From Neostapfia colusana (lineage: Eukaryota > Streptophyta > Magnoliopsida > Poales > Poaceae): a stretch of 64,000 nt of DNA. Of this stretch, positions 45,901 through 56,107 are shown piece after piece. A model generated the notes under the pieces. The model made no database searches. It was given only the letters and a program-made list of their open reading frames with translations, and was not told the DNA's origin. A program made the translations under genes and the position numbers. The stretch's first letter is position 1. Every line of letters starts with the position of its first letter. The stretch covers positions 22,007,928 through 22,071,927 of the forward strand of contig JASWHV010000001.1 of NCBI GenBank assembly GCA_030760725.1, written 5' to 3'.

Positions 45901-47450
45901 GCGTGGTATCAGAGCCGCATTGGTAATAGCACACGGAGTAAGGATCGTATTACGACAAAAACTTAGGATACGGTGAGGAAACGATATTAGGCCCACATAA
46001 GGACTATAGTAGTATAGTTACTTAAAGTGGCAGCACTAACATATGTGTTATAATTCTGAATTTTGATTATGTAACGACGCACCTACGTTCAGGTAAGAAT
46101 GTTAAGGAACGCCACCGAAAGCGGTTCAATTTCGGTTAGATCCCCTGACGAGGAAAGTGGTTCAGGGTTAGATCTCACAGCTTGGTGTGAGATGTTAATA
46201 TGAAACTCTTGGACTCTTCATGTTCCTGAGTTCATATGAAACGCTGATCCCTAGCATGCATTAGGCAAGTAAGTGGAGACCCCATCGTGTGGTCAGTAAC
46301 GCGATAGTGTGTTCGTCTGGAAGTAGCCCAGGAGGACATACGCAGCGCTTGCCATCGGCGTGCCCTGCAGGGCAGTAGGTGGTATCCGTTGGGTTGATAA
46401 CATTCCCAACCGTGACGACCCGTTCATGACATACTCGGGTTCCCCGTCGTGTGGTGTTGAAACACGATCACGTACCTTGAGACGTGACTTAACTCAAGGA
46501 CTGCCGTATGACAATGATACGGGCGTTTGTATTTACTTTTAAATATGGAACTGCCTGAAATGAAACAAACCTTTGAGTGCACCATTATTGAGTGTTTTTC
46601 TGCAGGTACTAACCACGTACGTATCCCGTGTAGTACACGTGTGCGAGAGACCGTTTTAGTGCCACTGATAATACGTATATTCCGGTATAAGCCGGTTTAG
46701 GATTTTCTTTTGGAGAGGCAACGTAGTACCGACATGTTTCTTACGGTGCATCGACACCGTACTACACATAATAACCTCGTCCCTATGAAGAAATAATTCA
46801 TGAACTAACTTTCAATTAAAAATGGAAGTTTGAAACAAATATTAGTTACTGAACTCTTATTTTGAGCTAAGATTCAAATGGGAGTATAACCAGGTATTAA
46901 AGTTTTCAAAAACAGAGTGCTCTGTTTCTGGCAGGGATTCTTGCTGGACTTTATCGGAGCATAACTCTGAGTAGCTTTAACCAATTAAGGTGTATGATAC
47001 AGTTCTGGAAAGATTTTCAAGTGCTCTACAATAACCTTGTAGACCTCCAGAGCAAAATCACACTTTAAGTTGGTGAAATGTCCAGTTGAAGGAAAACTGT
47101 TCAGAACCAGGACAGTAGCAAAAACCTCTCTGGACCTTTCTGTTTTTAAGCCATAACTCCCTGTAGAAGAATCCTTAAGGAGCACATAAGTACTTGTTGG
47201 AAAGCTACTGAAGTTTACTAAAACTTTGGTATGGAACTCAAGTCTAGAATCTGTTGATAACTTGAGTAAAATTTGGAGTTTGTGTGAGCTGGTCAGGGTA
47301 GTCCCGCTGATTAACTTAGCGTACATAAGATTTGTTTAAACATGAATGTGGTTATGCTTTCATAAAGTTCATGACATGTTCATGTTTTACTTATCTTTAC
47401 TTACTACTGGGATAGAATTTTGATGGACTCAAAATTTTGTTTCGTGCAGT
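45901..47450 (+). other. Element E leader with PBS
   Basis: The PBS TGGTATCAGAGCC is at 45904-45916. Donor-like GTGAGGAA is at 45973-45980 and the palindrome AACAGAG-TG-CTCTGTT at 46911-46926. The 60-codon frame at 46360 begins with GTG, like its D counterpart. There is no aORF. It ends TTTCGTGCAGT directly before the gag ATG. Confidence 0.8.
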
Positions 47451-49052
47451 ATGGTACGTACACATTCTCAAATGGAGATTGGAGGTTCCAGTCGGGGTGG
47501 GAATGACTCGACTTCATCACAAGAGCCATCGCCAACCGGATTGGCGGAAATTATGGCCAAAATGAATGAAACTCTCCAAACTCTAGTTCAACAAGGCATA
47601 GATCGAGAAGCTCAACATCACATGCCAACCCAGAGCACGTATCTGGATTTCTTGGCGACACAACCGCCGGTATTCTCCGAGGCGGCTGACCATTGTGAAG
47701 CAAATCACTGGTTACGTGTCATTGAGTCCAAGCTTGGGCTGATCCGATGTGACGAGTTCTCGAAGACTCTATATGCCGCTCAACAGCTTCATGGCTTTGC
47801 TGGAGCATGGTGGGCAGAGTACCTTGCTGTTCAACCAGCAGGGCATCGTGTCACATGGGCGGAGTTCCAGGCTGCATTTCGTGCTCGTTTCATCCCTGCG
47901 GGCATAATGCAAACCAGTCTGGATGAGTTCTGGAGTCTAAAGCAAGGGGACATGAGTGTTATTGAGTATGCGAAGGAATTCAATCGCTTAGCTCAATATG
48001 TCCCTGACTATGTGAAATCACCAGCCATGAAAGGTTATCATTTCTACCGAAGGCTGACTGCTAGGCTGCGATGTGAATTGGCTCAAGTTAGCCAAGAGAA
48101 TTTTGATGAGTTTGTGAGCTGTACTATCGCTCAAGAATATTATTCCAACCTCTACCTCAAGGAAAAGAGGGAGAGGGATTCATCACAAGATGAAGACAAT
48201 CGTCTACCTCAGAAGTATCGGTTGGTAATCCGTTCACCTTCCGGTCGAGAGATTCCACAAGAGGTGCAATCATTCTGGGAGTGTGACGACTCTTCTACTC
48301 CACAGAGGTCTTATTCACCTCTACCGCAGCAGCAACTTATTTCTTATGCACCTCAGTGTCAACAAGGTGCACTAGAATATTGTTACCCTCAAGAGGCTGA
48401 AAATGAACAAGGTGACTTCTCAGCTGAACCAAGTGCTGTCCCACTTTATATTGACAATGAGCCCAACGTCAATGAAGCAACTGAACCGAGCAGTAACATT
48501 GTGTCTGCGGGTCCAGTTCCAAAAAGTGATCTTGGGCAGCCCAGAAAAGCTATGTCAAAAGTGGGAACAGTCAATTATGTGTCAGTCGATGATCTGCCAA
48601 AGGGAGGACCTGTTCTTGCCGGCAGGTTCACCTTAAATGACAAGCCGGTTGTCATTTTATTCGACTCTGGTGCAACACATAACTTCATTAGCCGGGCAAC
48701 GGTAATCAGAGATCAGATCTCCACCACTATCACCAAAGGTTCTGACCTTATTCATTCGCCAGGTGGAGACATATCAACTAATGAAGTCGTTTCTCGAGCA
48801 CCACTTTGCTTGGGTGGAAAAATTTATCCTACCACCCTCATTATTCTCGAAGACCAGGGAATCAATGCCATATTGGGAATATCATGGTTGACCTTCCATA
48901 AGGCTGTCCTGGACATCGAGAACAGGACTGTTCACTTGGACTCTCCACTTCACGGACGTCAAACTTTGTATCTCGGCGAAGCGGTTTCTAAAGGCCCGGA
49001 AGTATGTAATGCCGAGGTGTGCAAGTTAGAAGACATTCCGGTAGTCCGTTAA
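47451..49052 (+). CDS. gag: Element E Gag-protease (533 codons before a stop), without zinc knuckle
   Basis: This begins MVRTHSQMEIGG, aligning with D. The gag core spans residues about 60-250 (HWLRVIESKLGL, GAWWAEYLA, YAKEFNRLAQYVPDY). Where C and D have an Arg/Pro-rich stretch and a CCHC knuckle, E has an acidic, Ser/Glu/Gln-rich stretch with no C-x2-C-x4-H-x4-C. The protease site DSGATHNF follows at about 402-409, then ILGISWL. The frame ends at TAA 49050-49052 after KLEDIPVVR, where C and D continue with Glu and YPDVFP (Phe in C). The stop is therefore most simply a GAA/GAG-to-TAA change, and pol resumes in the same frame. The ATG follows a GTGCAG acceptor-like site by one base. Confidence 0.9.
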   Translation: MVRTHSQMEIGGSSRGGNDSTSSQEPSPTGLAEIMAKMNETLQTLVQQGIDREAQHHMPTQSTYLDFLATQPPVFSEAADHCEANHWLRVIESKLGLIRCDEFSKTLYAAQQLHGFAGAWWAEYLAVQPAGHRVTWAEFQAAFRARFIPAGIMQTSLDEFWSLKQGDMSVIEYAKEFNRLAQYVPDYVKSPAMKGYHFYRRLTARLRCELAQVSQENFDEFVSCTIAQEYYSNLYLKEKRERDSSQDEDNRLPQKYRLVIRSPSGREIPQEVQSFWECDDSSTPQRSYSPLPQQQLISYAPQCQQGALEYCYPQEAENEQGDFSAEPSAVPLYIDNEPNVNEATEPSSNIVSAGPVPKSDLGQPRKAMSKVGTVNYVSVDDLPKGGPVLAGRFTLNDKPVVILFDSGATHNFISRATVIRDQISTTITKGSDLIHSPGGDISTNEVVSRAPLCLGGKIYPTTLIILEDQGINAILGISWLTFHKAVLDIENRTVHLDSPLHGRQTLYLGEAVSKGPEVCNAEVCKLEDIPVVR

Positions 49053-49061
49053 TATCCGGAC

Positions 49062-51917
49062 GTGTTTCCCGAAGACCTTCCAGGCCTACCACCTGAGCGC
49101 GAGGTGGAGTTCAAAATAGAGTTGATACCGGGAACCACGCCGATCTCTCGGAGACCATACAAAATGGCTCCGAATGAATTAGCAGAATTGAAGGAGCAAC
49201 TGAAAGATCTGATGGACAAGGGGTTTATTCGTCCAAGTTCATCACCATGGGGTTGCTCAGCGTTGTTCGTGAAGAAAAAGGATGAGACGCTGAGGCTATG
49301 CGTCGATTATCGTCCTTTAAATGCTGTGACCATAAAGAACAAGTATCCACTACCAAGAATTGATATCCTCTTCGATCAACTAGTGGGTGCTAAAGTCTTC
49401 TCCAAGATGGACTTAAGGTCGGGATATCATCAAATCAAGATTCGAGCGGAAGATGTCCAGAAAACAGCATTCTCGACAAGATATGGACTCTATGAATATC
49501 TTGTCATGTCATTTGGGTTGACCAATGCTCCGGCTCACTTTATGTACCTTATGAACTCGGTGTTCATGCCGGAGCTGGATCAGTTCGTCGTGGTATTCAT
49601 CGACGACATTTTGGTCTATTCCAAATCTGAAGAGGAACACGCTAAACATTTGCATATTGTGCTCCAACGACTGCGAGATCACAAGCTCTATGCAAAGTTT
49701 AGTAAATGTGAATTCTGGATCAACCAAGTGCCATTTCTTGGGCACATTATTTCAGCAGAAGGCATTGCTGTTGATCCAAGCAAGATTGAACAAGTGCTGA
49801 AGTGGAAGTCTCCAACATCAGTCCATGAAGTTCGTAGCTTTTTGGGTTTGGCGGGATATTATCGGAGGTTCATCCCGAGCTTCTCAAAAATCTCCAAACC
49901 TATGACGGAGCTACTGAAGAAAGGCATCAGGTATGATTGGAGCAAGCCATGTGAGGAAGCTTTTCAAGCATTGGTGAAACACCTCACAACAGCCCCGGTT
50001 CTAGCTCAACCGGATACTACCAAGCCTTTTGATGTTTATTGTGATGCATCCGGCGTCGGGCTTGGGTGTGTACTCATGCAAGGAGGACGTGTGGTCGCAT
50101 ATGGGTCACGGCAATTACGGAATCATGAGCAACATTATCCAACTCATGATCTCGAACTGGCTGCCGTGGTGTTAGCTTTGAAGATGTGGAGACATTACCT
50201 ATTGGGAAATCTGGTTCATCTCTACACCGACCACAAAAGTTTGAAATACATATTCACTCAGAAAGAGTTGAATATGCGACAACGGCGATGGTTGGAGCTG
50301 ATCAAGGACTATGAGATTGAAATTCATTATCATCCGGGCAAGGCAAATGTGGTTGCCGATGCGCTCAGCCGGAAGTCTCATATTCATAACCTAATCATTA
50401 CGCCGATAGAAGAGGAAGAACCAAGTCTCTACTTGGTTCCATATGGAGCTTTGCATAATCTAGCTCTCATACCCACAATAAGAGAGGAGGTGATGGAAGC
50501 TCAAAGGAGAGACAAGGGCATGGCTCATATCAAAAGGAGGTTAAAGAACGGGGAGATGAAATGTTTCCGGTTAGATGAGGAAGATACCTTGTGGTTCAAG
50601 GACCGGATAGTCGTACCCCGTGATATGAGGCTGCGGAAGAAAATTTTGGATGAGGCTCACTTATCCAAATTTTCTATTCATCCGGGCAGCAACAAGATGT
50701 ACCAAGAATTGAGGACTAAATTCTGGTGGACCCGGATGAAGAGAGAAGTTGCTAAATACGTATCAGAATGTGATACGTGTCGAAGAGTTAAGGCCGACCA
50801 TGTGAAGAAGTCGGGCCTGCTGCAACCGCTACAAATACCGGCATGGAAGTGGGAAGACTTGAGTATGGATTTCATCGTTGGGTTGCCGATGACCTCCCAC
50901 CACCATGACTCGATTTGGGTAATCGTTGATCGATTAACCAAATCGGCACGTTTCATTCCGGTGCATACCAACTACAGCGCCAAGCAATATGCGGAGTTAT
51001 ACATAGCACGAATCTTATGCCTGTACGGAGTTCCCCGTACCATTGTCTCCGACAGAGGATCGCTGTTCGTATCCCGTTTCTGGGAACAGCTGCACACATC
51101 CTTGGGAACTAAATTGATTCAAAGCTCCGCGTATCACCCTCAAACCGATGGACAAACTGAGAGGGTGAATCAAATACTTGAAGATATGCTGAGAGCATGT
51201 GTCATCCACCACGGTAAGAGCTGGGATGATCACTTACCGTTGGCAGAGTTCTCATATAACAACGGGTATCAATCAAGTATCAAAATGGCGCCTTATGAAG
51301 CTCTCTACGGCCGGAAGTGCCGCACACCCTTGAACTGGTGTGAATCCGGCGAGAGGGTAACTTACGGGATTGATCTCGTAAATGAAGCCGAAGAGCGGGT
51401 AAGACTTATTCAAGCAAATCTGAAAGCCGCTCAGTCCAGGCAAAAGAGCTATGCGGATAAGAGACGTCGTCCTCTGAACTTTCAAGTTGGAGACCACGTC
51501 TACCTCCGCGTATCTCCCATGAAGGGTATTCACCGATTCGGAGTGAAAGGGAAACTAGCTCCGCGTTTTATCGGTCCCTTCGCCATCCTGGAAAGGTGTG
51601 GACCCGTGGCATACCGTTTGGAGCTACCGGCAACCTTAGCCGGAGTACATAACGTCTTCCACATATCTCAGTTGCGGAAGTGTTTAAAAGTTCCAACGGA
51701 GATTATCACGGGAGACATAGAAAATTTGAAGCCGGACCTCACATATGTTGAGCGACCAACCCAGATAATTGATGAAAAGACTCGCGAAACCAGGAATCGG
51801 ACGCTGCGATTTTTCAAAGTGCTATGGGAAAATCACACGTCCGACGAAGCTACATGGGAAAGCGAGGAATATTTGCAACGCAATCATCCGGAGTTGTTAG
51901 AGGCGTATGTTGAGTAA
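49062..51917 (+). CDS. pol: Element E Pol: RT, RNase H, integrase, chromodomain (951 aa)
   Basis: The frame is the same as gag, separated only by the TAA at 49050-49052. The GTG at 49062 is merely the first permitted codon, so there is no natural start. RT carries FIDD at residues 179-182 and RNase H has DASG, HDLELA, YTDHKS and VADALSR. The integrase has an intact H-x6-H and CDTC finger, SMDF, SDRG and TERVN for D,D35E, and a GPF motif. A chromodomain-like C-terminus ends in ATWESEEYL. The whole 2.9-kb frame is clean, so a single base change accounts for all coding damage in pol. Read-through of the TAA would give a Gag-Pol fusion like that of C. Confidence 0.92.
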   Translation: MFPEDLPGLPPEREVEFKIELIPGTTPISRRPYKMAPNELAELKEQLKDLMDKGFIRPSSSPWGCSALFVKKKDETLRLCVDYRPLNAVTIKNKYPLPRIDILFDQLVGAKVFSKMDLRSGYHQIKIRAEDVQKTAFSTRYGLYEYLVMSFGLTNAPAHFMYLMNSVFMPELDQFVVVFIDDILVYSKSEEEHAKHLHIVLQRLRDHKLYAKFSKCEFWINQVPFLGHIISAEGIAVDPSKIEQVLKWKSPTSVHEVRSFLGLAGYYRRFIPSFSKISKPMTELLKKGIRYDWSKPCEEAFQALVKHLTTAPVLAQPDTTKPFDVYCDASGVGLGCVLMQGGRVVAYGSRQLRNHEQHYPTHDLELAAVVLALKMWRHYLLGNLVHLYTDHKSLKYIFTQKELNMRQRRWLELIKDYEIEIHYHPGKANVVADALSRKSHIHNLIITPIEEEEPSLYLVPYGALHNLALIPTIREEVMEAQRRDKGMAHIKRRLKNGEMKCFRLDEEDTLWFKDRIVVPRDMRLRKKILDEAHLSKFSIHPGSNKMYQELRTKFWWTRMKREVAKYVSECDTCRRVKADHVKKSGLLQPLQIPAWKWEDLSMDFIVGLPMTSHHHDSIWVIVDRLTKSARFIPVHTNYSAKQYAELYIARILCLYGVPRTIVSDRGSLFVSRFWEQLHTSLGTKLIQSSAYHPQTDGQTERVNQILEDMLRACVIHHGKSWDDHLPLAEFSYNNGYQSSIKMAPYEALYGRKCRTPLNWCESGERVTYGIDLVNEAEERVRLIQANLKAAQSRQKSYADKRRRPLNFQVGDHVYLRVSPMKGIHRFGVKGKLAPRFIGPFAILERCGPVAYRLELPATLAGVHNVFHISQLRKCLKVPTEIITGDIENLKPDLTYVERPTQIIDEKTRETRNRTLRFFKVLWENHTSDEATWESEEYLQRNHPELLEAYVE

Positions 51918-51946
51918 CTGTCCTCTCCACCTTGTCCTTAATCATG

Positions 51947-51982
51947 AATCTCGGGACGAGATTCTTTTTAAGGGGGGAGGAA
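51947..51982 (+). promoter_or_regulatory. Element E polypurine tract with adjacent hairpin
   Basis: AAGGGGGGAGGAA (51970-51982) abuts the 3' LTR. AATCTCG-GGA-CGAGATT lies at 51947-51963, six bases upstream. Confidence 0.9.
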
Positions 51983-54900
51983 TGTAAAAGTCCCAAAACT
52001 TGTGAATAGAAAACTTGAGCTATGAATAAAGTTGAGTTTATATGCAAGAAATGGGACTTACAAAAACTTTTGTTTACTCATGAAAGTGTTGGCATGAGCA
52101 ATAAAACCTTGAATTCAGTTTGAATTAAGAGGGTCACTTCCAAAAAGAGGAGAGGCCACCTCCAAAAAGTAAAATGCCAACTGATGTTTAAAAAGTTGTA
52201 TTTGCAATAACCAACTAATAGATCAGAGTTCATATTCAAACTCCCCAGGTTCAAATTGTAGAGGGGGCAAATTTGGAGCAAATTTGGAGGTGCTTTGATA
52301 GGAATATCAAAGGAACTTGTGAATTCCATCCAAATTTGAATTTAAATTTGAAACTGTGGCATAATTTGTCAAATGGCACATTGGCTTTTGAATTTGGACC
52401 CCTCACAGCTGAATTTTGCAAGGTGTTAAAAGTTGGAGATCTTTTGGTGCTGAGGGGAGTTGTGGGCCCCAGTTGTCATTGAGAGGGGAGAGCAAACTTA
52501 CTGGCTAAGTTTTACTCTCGGTCACACACGAACGCAGCTCACTCCCCGGGCGACACCGCGGTTACACCGAAGCACCGAAGCCACCGCCTCACCCCCGCCA
52601 TCGTGTGCTGGCGACCAGCTTACCGCCTTCCCCCTGCCTCGGCGTGATCCTTCTCTCTGAACCGAGCCAACGCGGTTTTCCCTTCTTCACCTCGCGCTCG
52701 ATAAACGTCGAGCTCGCCGCCGCCTCGGGTCTGATCGGGGAGGCATAGAAACACCGTGCACAGCCTCCCTCCGAGCTACTGAGAAACACCGCGCGCCCAC
52801 TCTTCGTCTCCCCGCCACAAAAGCGACAGAGTTTGGTCCTCTCGGCCGCAGGGGCGCCGTGTTCGCGCGGCAGCCGAAAGAAAACCGAGGAGAGAGCTCC
52901 CGTGGGCAGTGGAGTCTAGCACCGTTCACGGCCAAGAAAGGACGTCCCCGGACGTGCCAGCGGGCCCTGCTGCTTCCACCCAAACCACAAGGCAAGCCGT
53001 GAACCACCAAGCAGGAATTCGGAAAAACTTCGCCGGCGACCACAGGGCGACGTTCTGGTACGAATTCTTCAAATTCCCACTCCCTTCTCGTCTTTAGGTC
53101 ACTAAACTGTGCTCAAAGGACCTAGACTCAAGGACGACCCGATCCCCTCCCCAATCCTGGCTTGAAACCCCATATTAGCAGATCATTTGAAGTTTCCGAA
53201 CGGCGATCATGGCGGGAACCCTCGGGCGCACGGTGACAACCGGTTTGCCGTCCTTCCCGAGCCAGGTTGAGGCCACGCCGAGATTGCCTGACCTCCACTG
53301 ATGCTTTAGAGCGGATCCGCCGAGCTTTTGGTGGGCTGATGTGCTCGGGCGACGGTGCCGATCATCACCGAAGGCCGCGGCTCGTCGCCGGCCTACTTCC
53401 GGCCACCGGCAGCCCGAGCCACCCCCGCAGACTTGTTCCCCGACCCTGAAAACCCCCAGGCGGCGAGTCTCCGGCCGAGAGGTGGCCGGGAAGCCGGGTC
53501 CGGCGAGCTCCAGTGGAGCGCCGGCGAGGGGGAGGCGCGGGAGCGAGAGGAAGAAGAAGACCCCACCGGGCCCACGTGTCAGCAGCTGAAGATTAAAACT
53601 CCGGATCAGCTGTGGCGTGTGATCCCGTGTGGTGGCGCGGGAAAAGGTCTGTGGCCCCGTGTGGCGTGATCCCGGCGGTTGACACGTGTAGGGTGGACCC
53701 ACAGGCAGAGTTTGAACTTTTCCCGAATTAATTTGAATTCCAGAATTGGTTCAAACTTTGGATCTGCATAACTTTTGCTAGAGAGCTCCAAATTTAGTGA
53801 TTCAAATTGGGTTGGATTCAGGATGAAATGCTCTATCCAAATATGCAACCCAATTTGCATGAAAACCAATAGAAAATTCTGGAAAATTCTTTAAAGCTTT
53901 TCAGCAAAAGAATTTTAGAGGGAGTTTAGTTCATCCAAAATTTCCCAAATTTCGCCAGGATATTCTTCAGGATATTAGGAGACCCCTGTAAAAGTTTCAG
54001 CTTATTGGGAGTTGATTTGGTTAGGGTAATTCTAATTCCAAATTTCTGTATTCAAATAAATACAGAAGCATTTTCAGAGAATTTCCAAAACTTGGAAATT
54101 CAGTTCTAGCCATTCCTTAGCTCCAAAAATCCTAGGAAAAATTCAGACATACTCTCTGAGCTATGTATGAAATTATAGTTCACTGGGAATTGCATGAAAG
54201 TGCAAATTTAATCAGAATTAATTCCTTTTTGCTTAAATGCTTAGGGAATTGTTCTGGGTGATCCAATTAGTGAAATGTTCTGAATTTTGGTCCAGAGGAC
54301 TTTCTTGTGACAAGGAACTTCCAAGAAAATTCCCATCTCCATTGGAGCCCTGGATCATTAGTGTTCTGTTCAACCATTAGTTGATCCCCCACCCAAGTGA
54401 TGAACCTCACTTCTCACTTGATGATAGTGGTCAAACACACACTTAAACCACCACCCCCAGTGTCATTTTAAATTCTTAAACAAAGTTCCAGTTTTAAACT
54501 TGTCTGTAGCATTTGTTAGCAAAAAGTTTTACAATTAAAGATATGCATGTTCCTAACGTATAGTGATTCGACGTGGAAAGTGAAGAAGGAGGAGTTGAGC
54601 TGGGAGTAAGAAGCAAGAAGGCAGTGATTCAGCTTCAAGTCATCATCAGCAACTAACTTCATCTTATCTGACTTTAGACACCTGCAAAACAAAGGCAAGC
54701 CCCGGTTTGCACTTAAGTTGTTTTTAAAGTTTTTGTTTTGTTCACTACTATGGGTCAAACTTTGTATGTGCATTAGGTCAAGGATGTGTGATACTCCACT
54801 TTCATAACCAAACATGAACCCTGAGGTCAAGGGTAGAAATGTGTCATCGCTGTAGAATAGGGCAATGCTAAATAGACTAGGGCATCCGGTAGAAGACGAG

Positions 54901-56102
54901 TAGTTGGAAACTACTCGCGAGCTATAGTTTAGAATATCATAAGTGTGGTTGGGAAAGGAAGCAAACTAAAGTTTACATTTCTAAAGATGAGACCGGGCAG
55001 AGGGGTTAGGCTGCGACAAGACGAGGTCTTGGTCGAGTAGCTCTGCCTGTGTCGGTTAAGGACCGATGCGTATGCCGCGTCCAGGAGCAAGTATTGAGTT
55101 GTGTACCGGATGCTTACTGATATATGGGAACCAGGAAACCGATGTACCAGGTTCACTGGACTGTAGAGGCATACCACATCGTCTCGTTAGACCTATGAGC
55201 CCGAGACGGCGCGACCGGTTCTACAGTTTAGTGTCCTGAGAAAGGTTGCCACATACGACGTAATGAAGGACGCCAGAGATGGGTCTTCAGAGGCGGGCGT
55301 ATGTGTCGAGTTATCCGGGTAGTGTTTGATTCGAATCACCGTCCCTCGCGGTTATTGAGTACCGCTTGCTCCCATGTTGTGACGTAGTTAATTAACTTGT
55401 GTGGAAACAGTTTGCAAAAAGTATAATTGCTGTTGTGATTATGTTAAGTTGCATAAAAACCATGTTTGAAGTAGAGATAGAGCAAACTAAATTTATTTTT
55501 CACCTTGGGACAAGTAACATTGGAATGAAGCGTTTCTTGTTTGATTGTGGAGTTCCAATGTTGCTGGGCGCAAGGTCACTACTATTATGGCTAAAATCTG
55601 AAAGTTAAGGATGAACTCGTAGGCGAGTCTTTTCGCAAATTACAGGATAGGTCTTAGGTTACGTTCATGTAGAGTTTCCTGCTTTAGGAGAGACGGTTAA
55701 GTCTTGCTGAGCCTTTGTGCTCACTCTTGCTATATAAGTGGTTTTGCAGGTAAGCATCGACGCTATAAAGAAGGTTGTCCGGTGAGACTCGGGAACTTCC
55801 GAGTCATGTCACCCATGGAGAACCTAGCCGCTGCCTTGTCTTCGTGTTGCTAGCGAGAGGAGTCCGCGGGCTGGACCTCTTCTCGGTGCTTCATAGTTAT
55901 TCAACGTGAGCTGGTTATAGACTTCCGCTGTAGTTATTTTATGTAAATTATTCGCAAAGAATAATTGTAACCTTCCGCTTTTGATTTATGTAATACTGTG
56001 TTCCTTATATGTGCGCTGTTGGGTGCCGCATAACACGGCACCACCCAATGCGATTCCTCGGGCAAGACGGCACGACCCTGTGATCGGGGTCGGGCCCCCT
56101 CA
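51983..56102 (+). repeat. Element E 3' LTR (full length)
   Basis: This 4120-bp LTR runs from TGTAAAAGTCCC to GGCCCCCTCA. Several blocks are shared with the D LTR, for example 53770-53830. It carries GGCAAGCCCCGGTTTGCA at 54694-54711 and a perfect hairpin CGAGTAGTT/AACTACTCG at 54897-54917. The CG-rich part at 52500-53700 probably includes the promoter; no canonical TATA was chosen. No gene is seen. Confidence 0.93.
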
Positions 56103-56107
56103 CATGT

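Larger units (their letters stand above)
45651..56102 (+). mobile_element. Element E: Tekay chromovirus with palindromic 5' end
   Basis: Perfect CATGT duplications at 45646-45650 and 56103-56107 flank the unit. The 3' LTR (51983-56102) is 4120 bp, but the 5' LTR is only 250 bp, an inverted duplication of the last 111 bases of the LTR around a 28-bp spacer. The interior has PBS, leader, gag-protease, one stop, pol and PPT. Sequence and layout are closest to D. It inserted in the D 3' LTR, so it is the youngest layer along this branch. Confidence 0.95.

Noticed and set aside
55934..56102. Second solo LTR or separate insertion at the E/D junction
   Set aside because: The sequence is the normal end of the E 3' LTR followed by the CATGT duplication and the D LTR.
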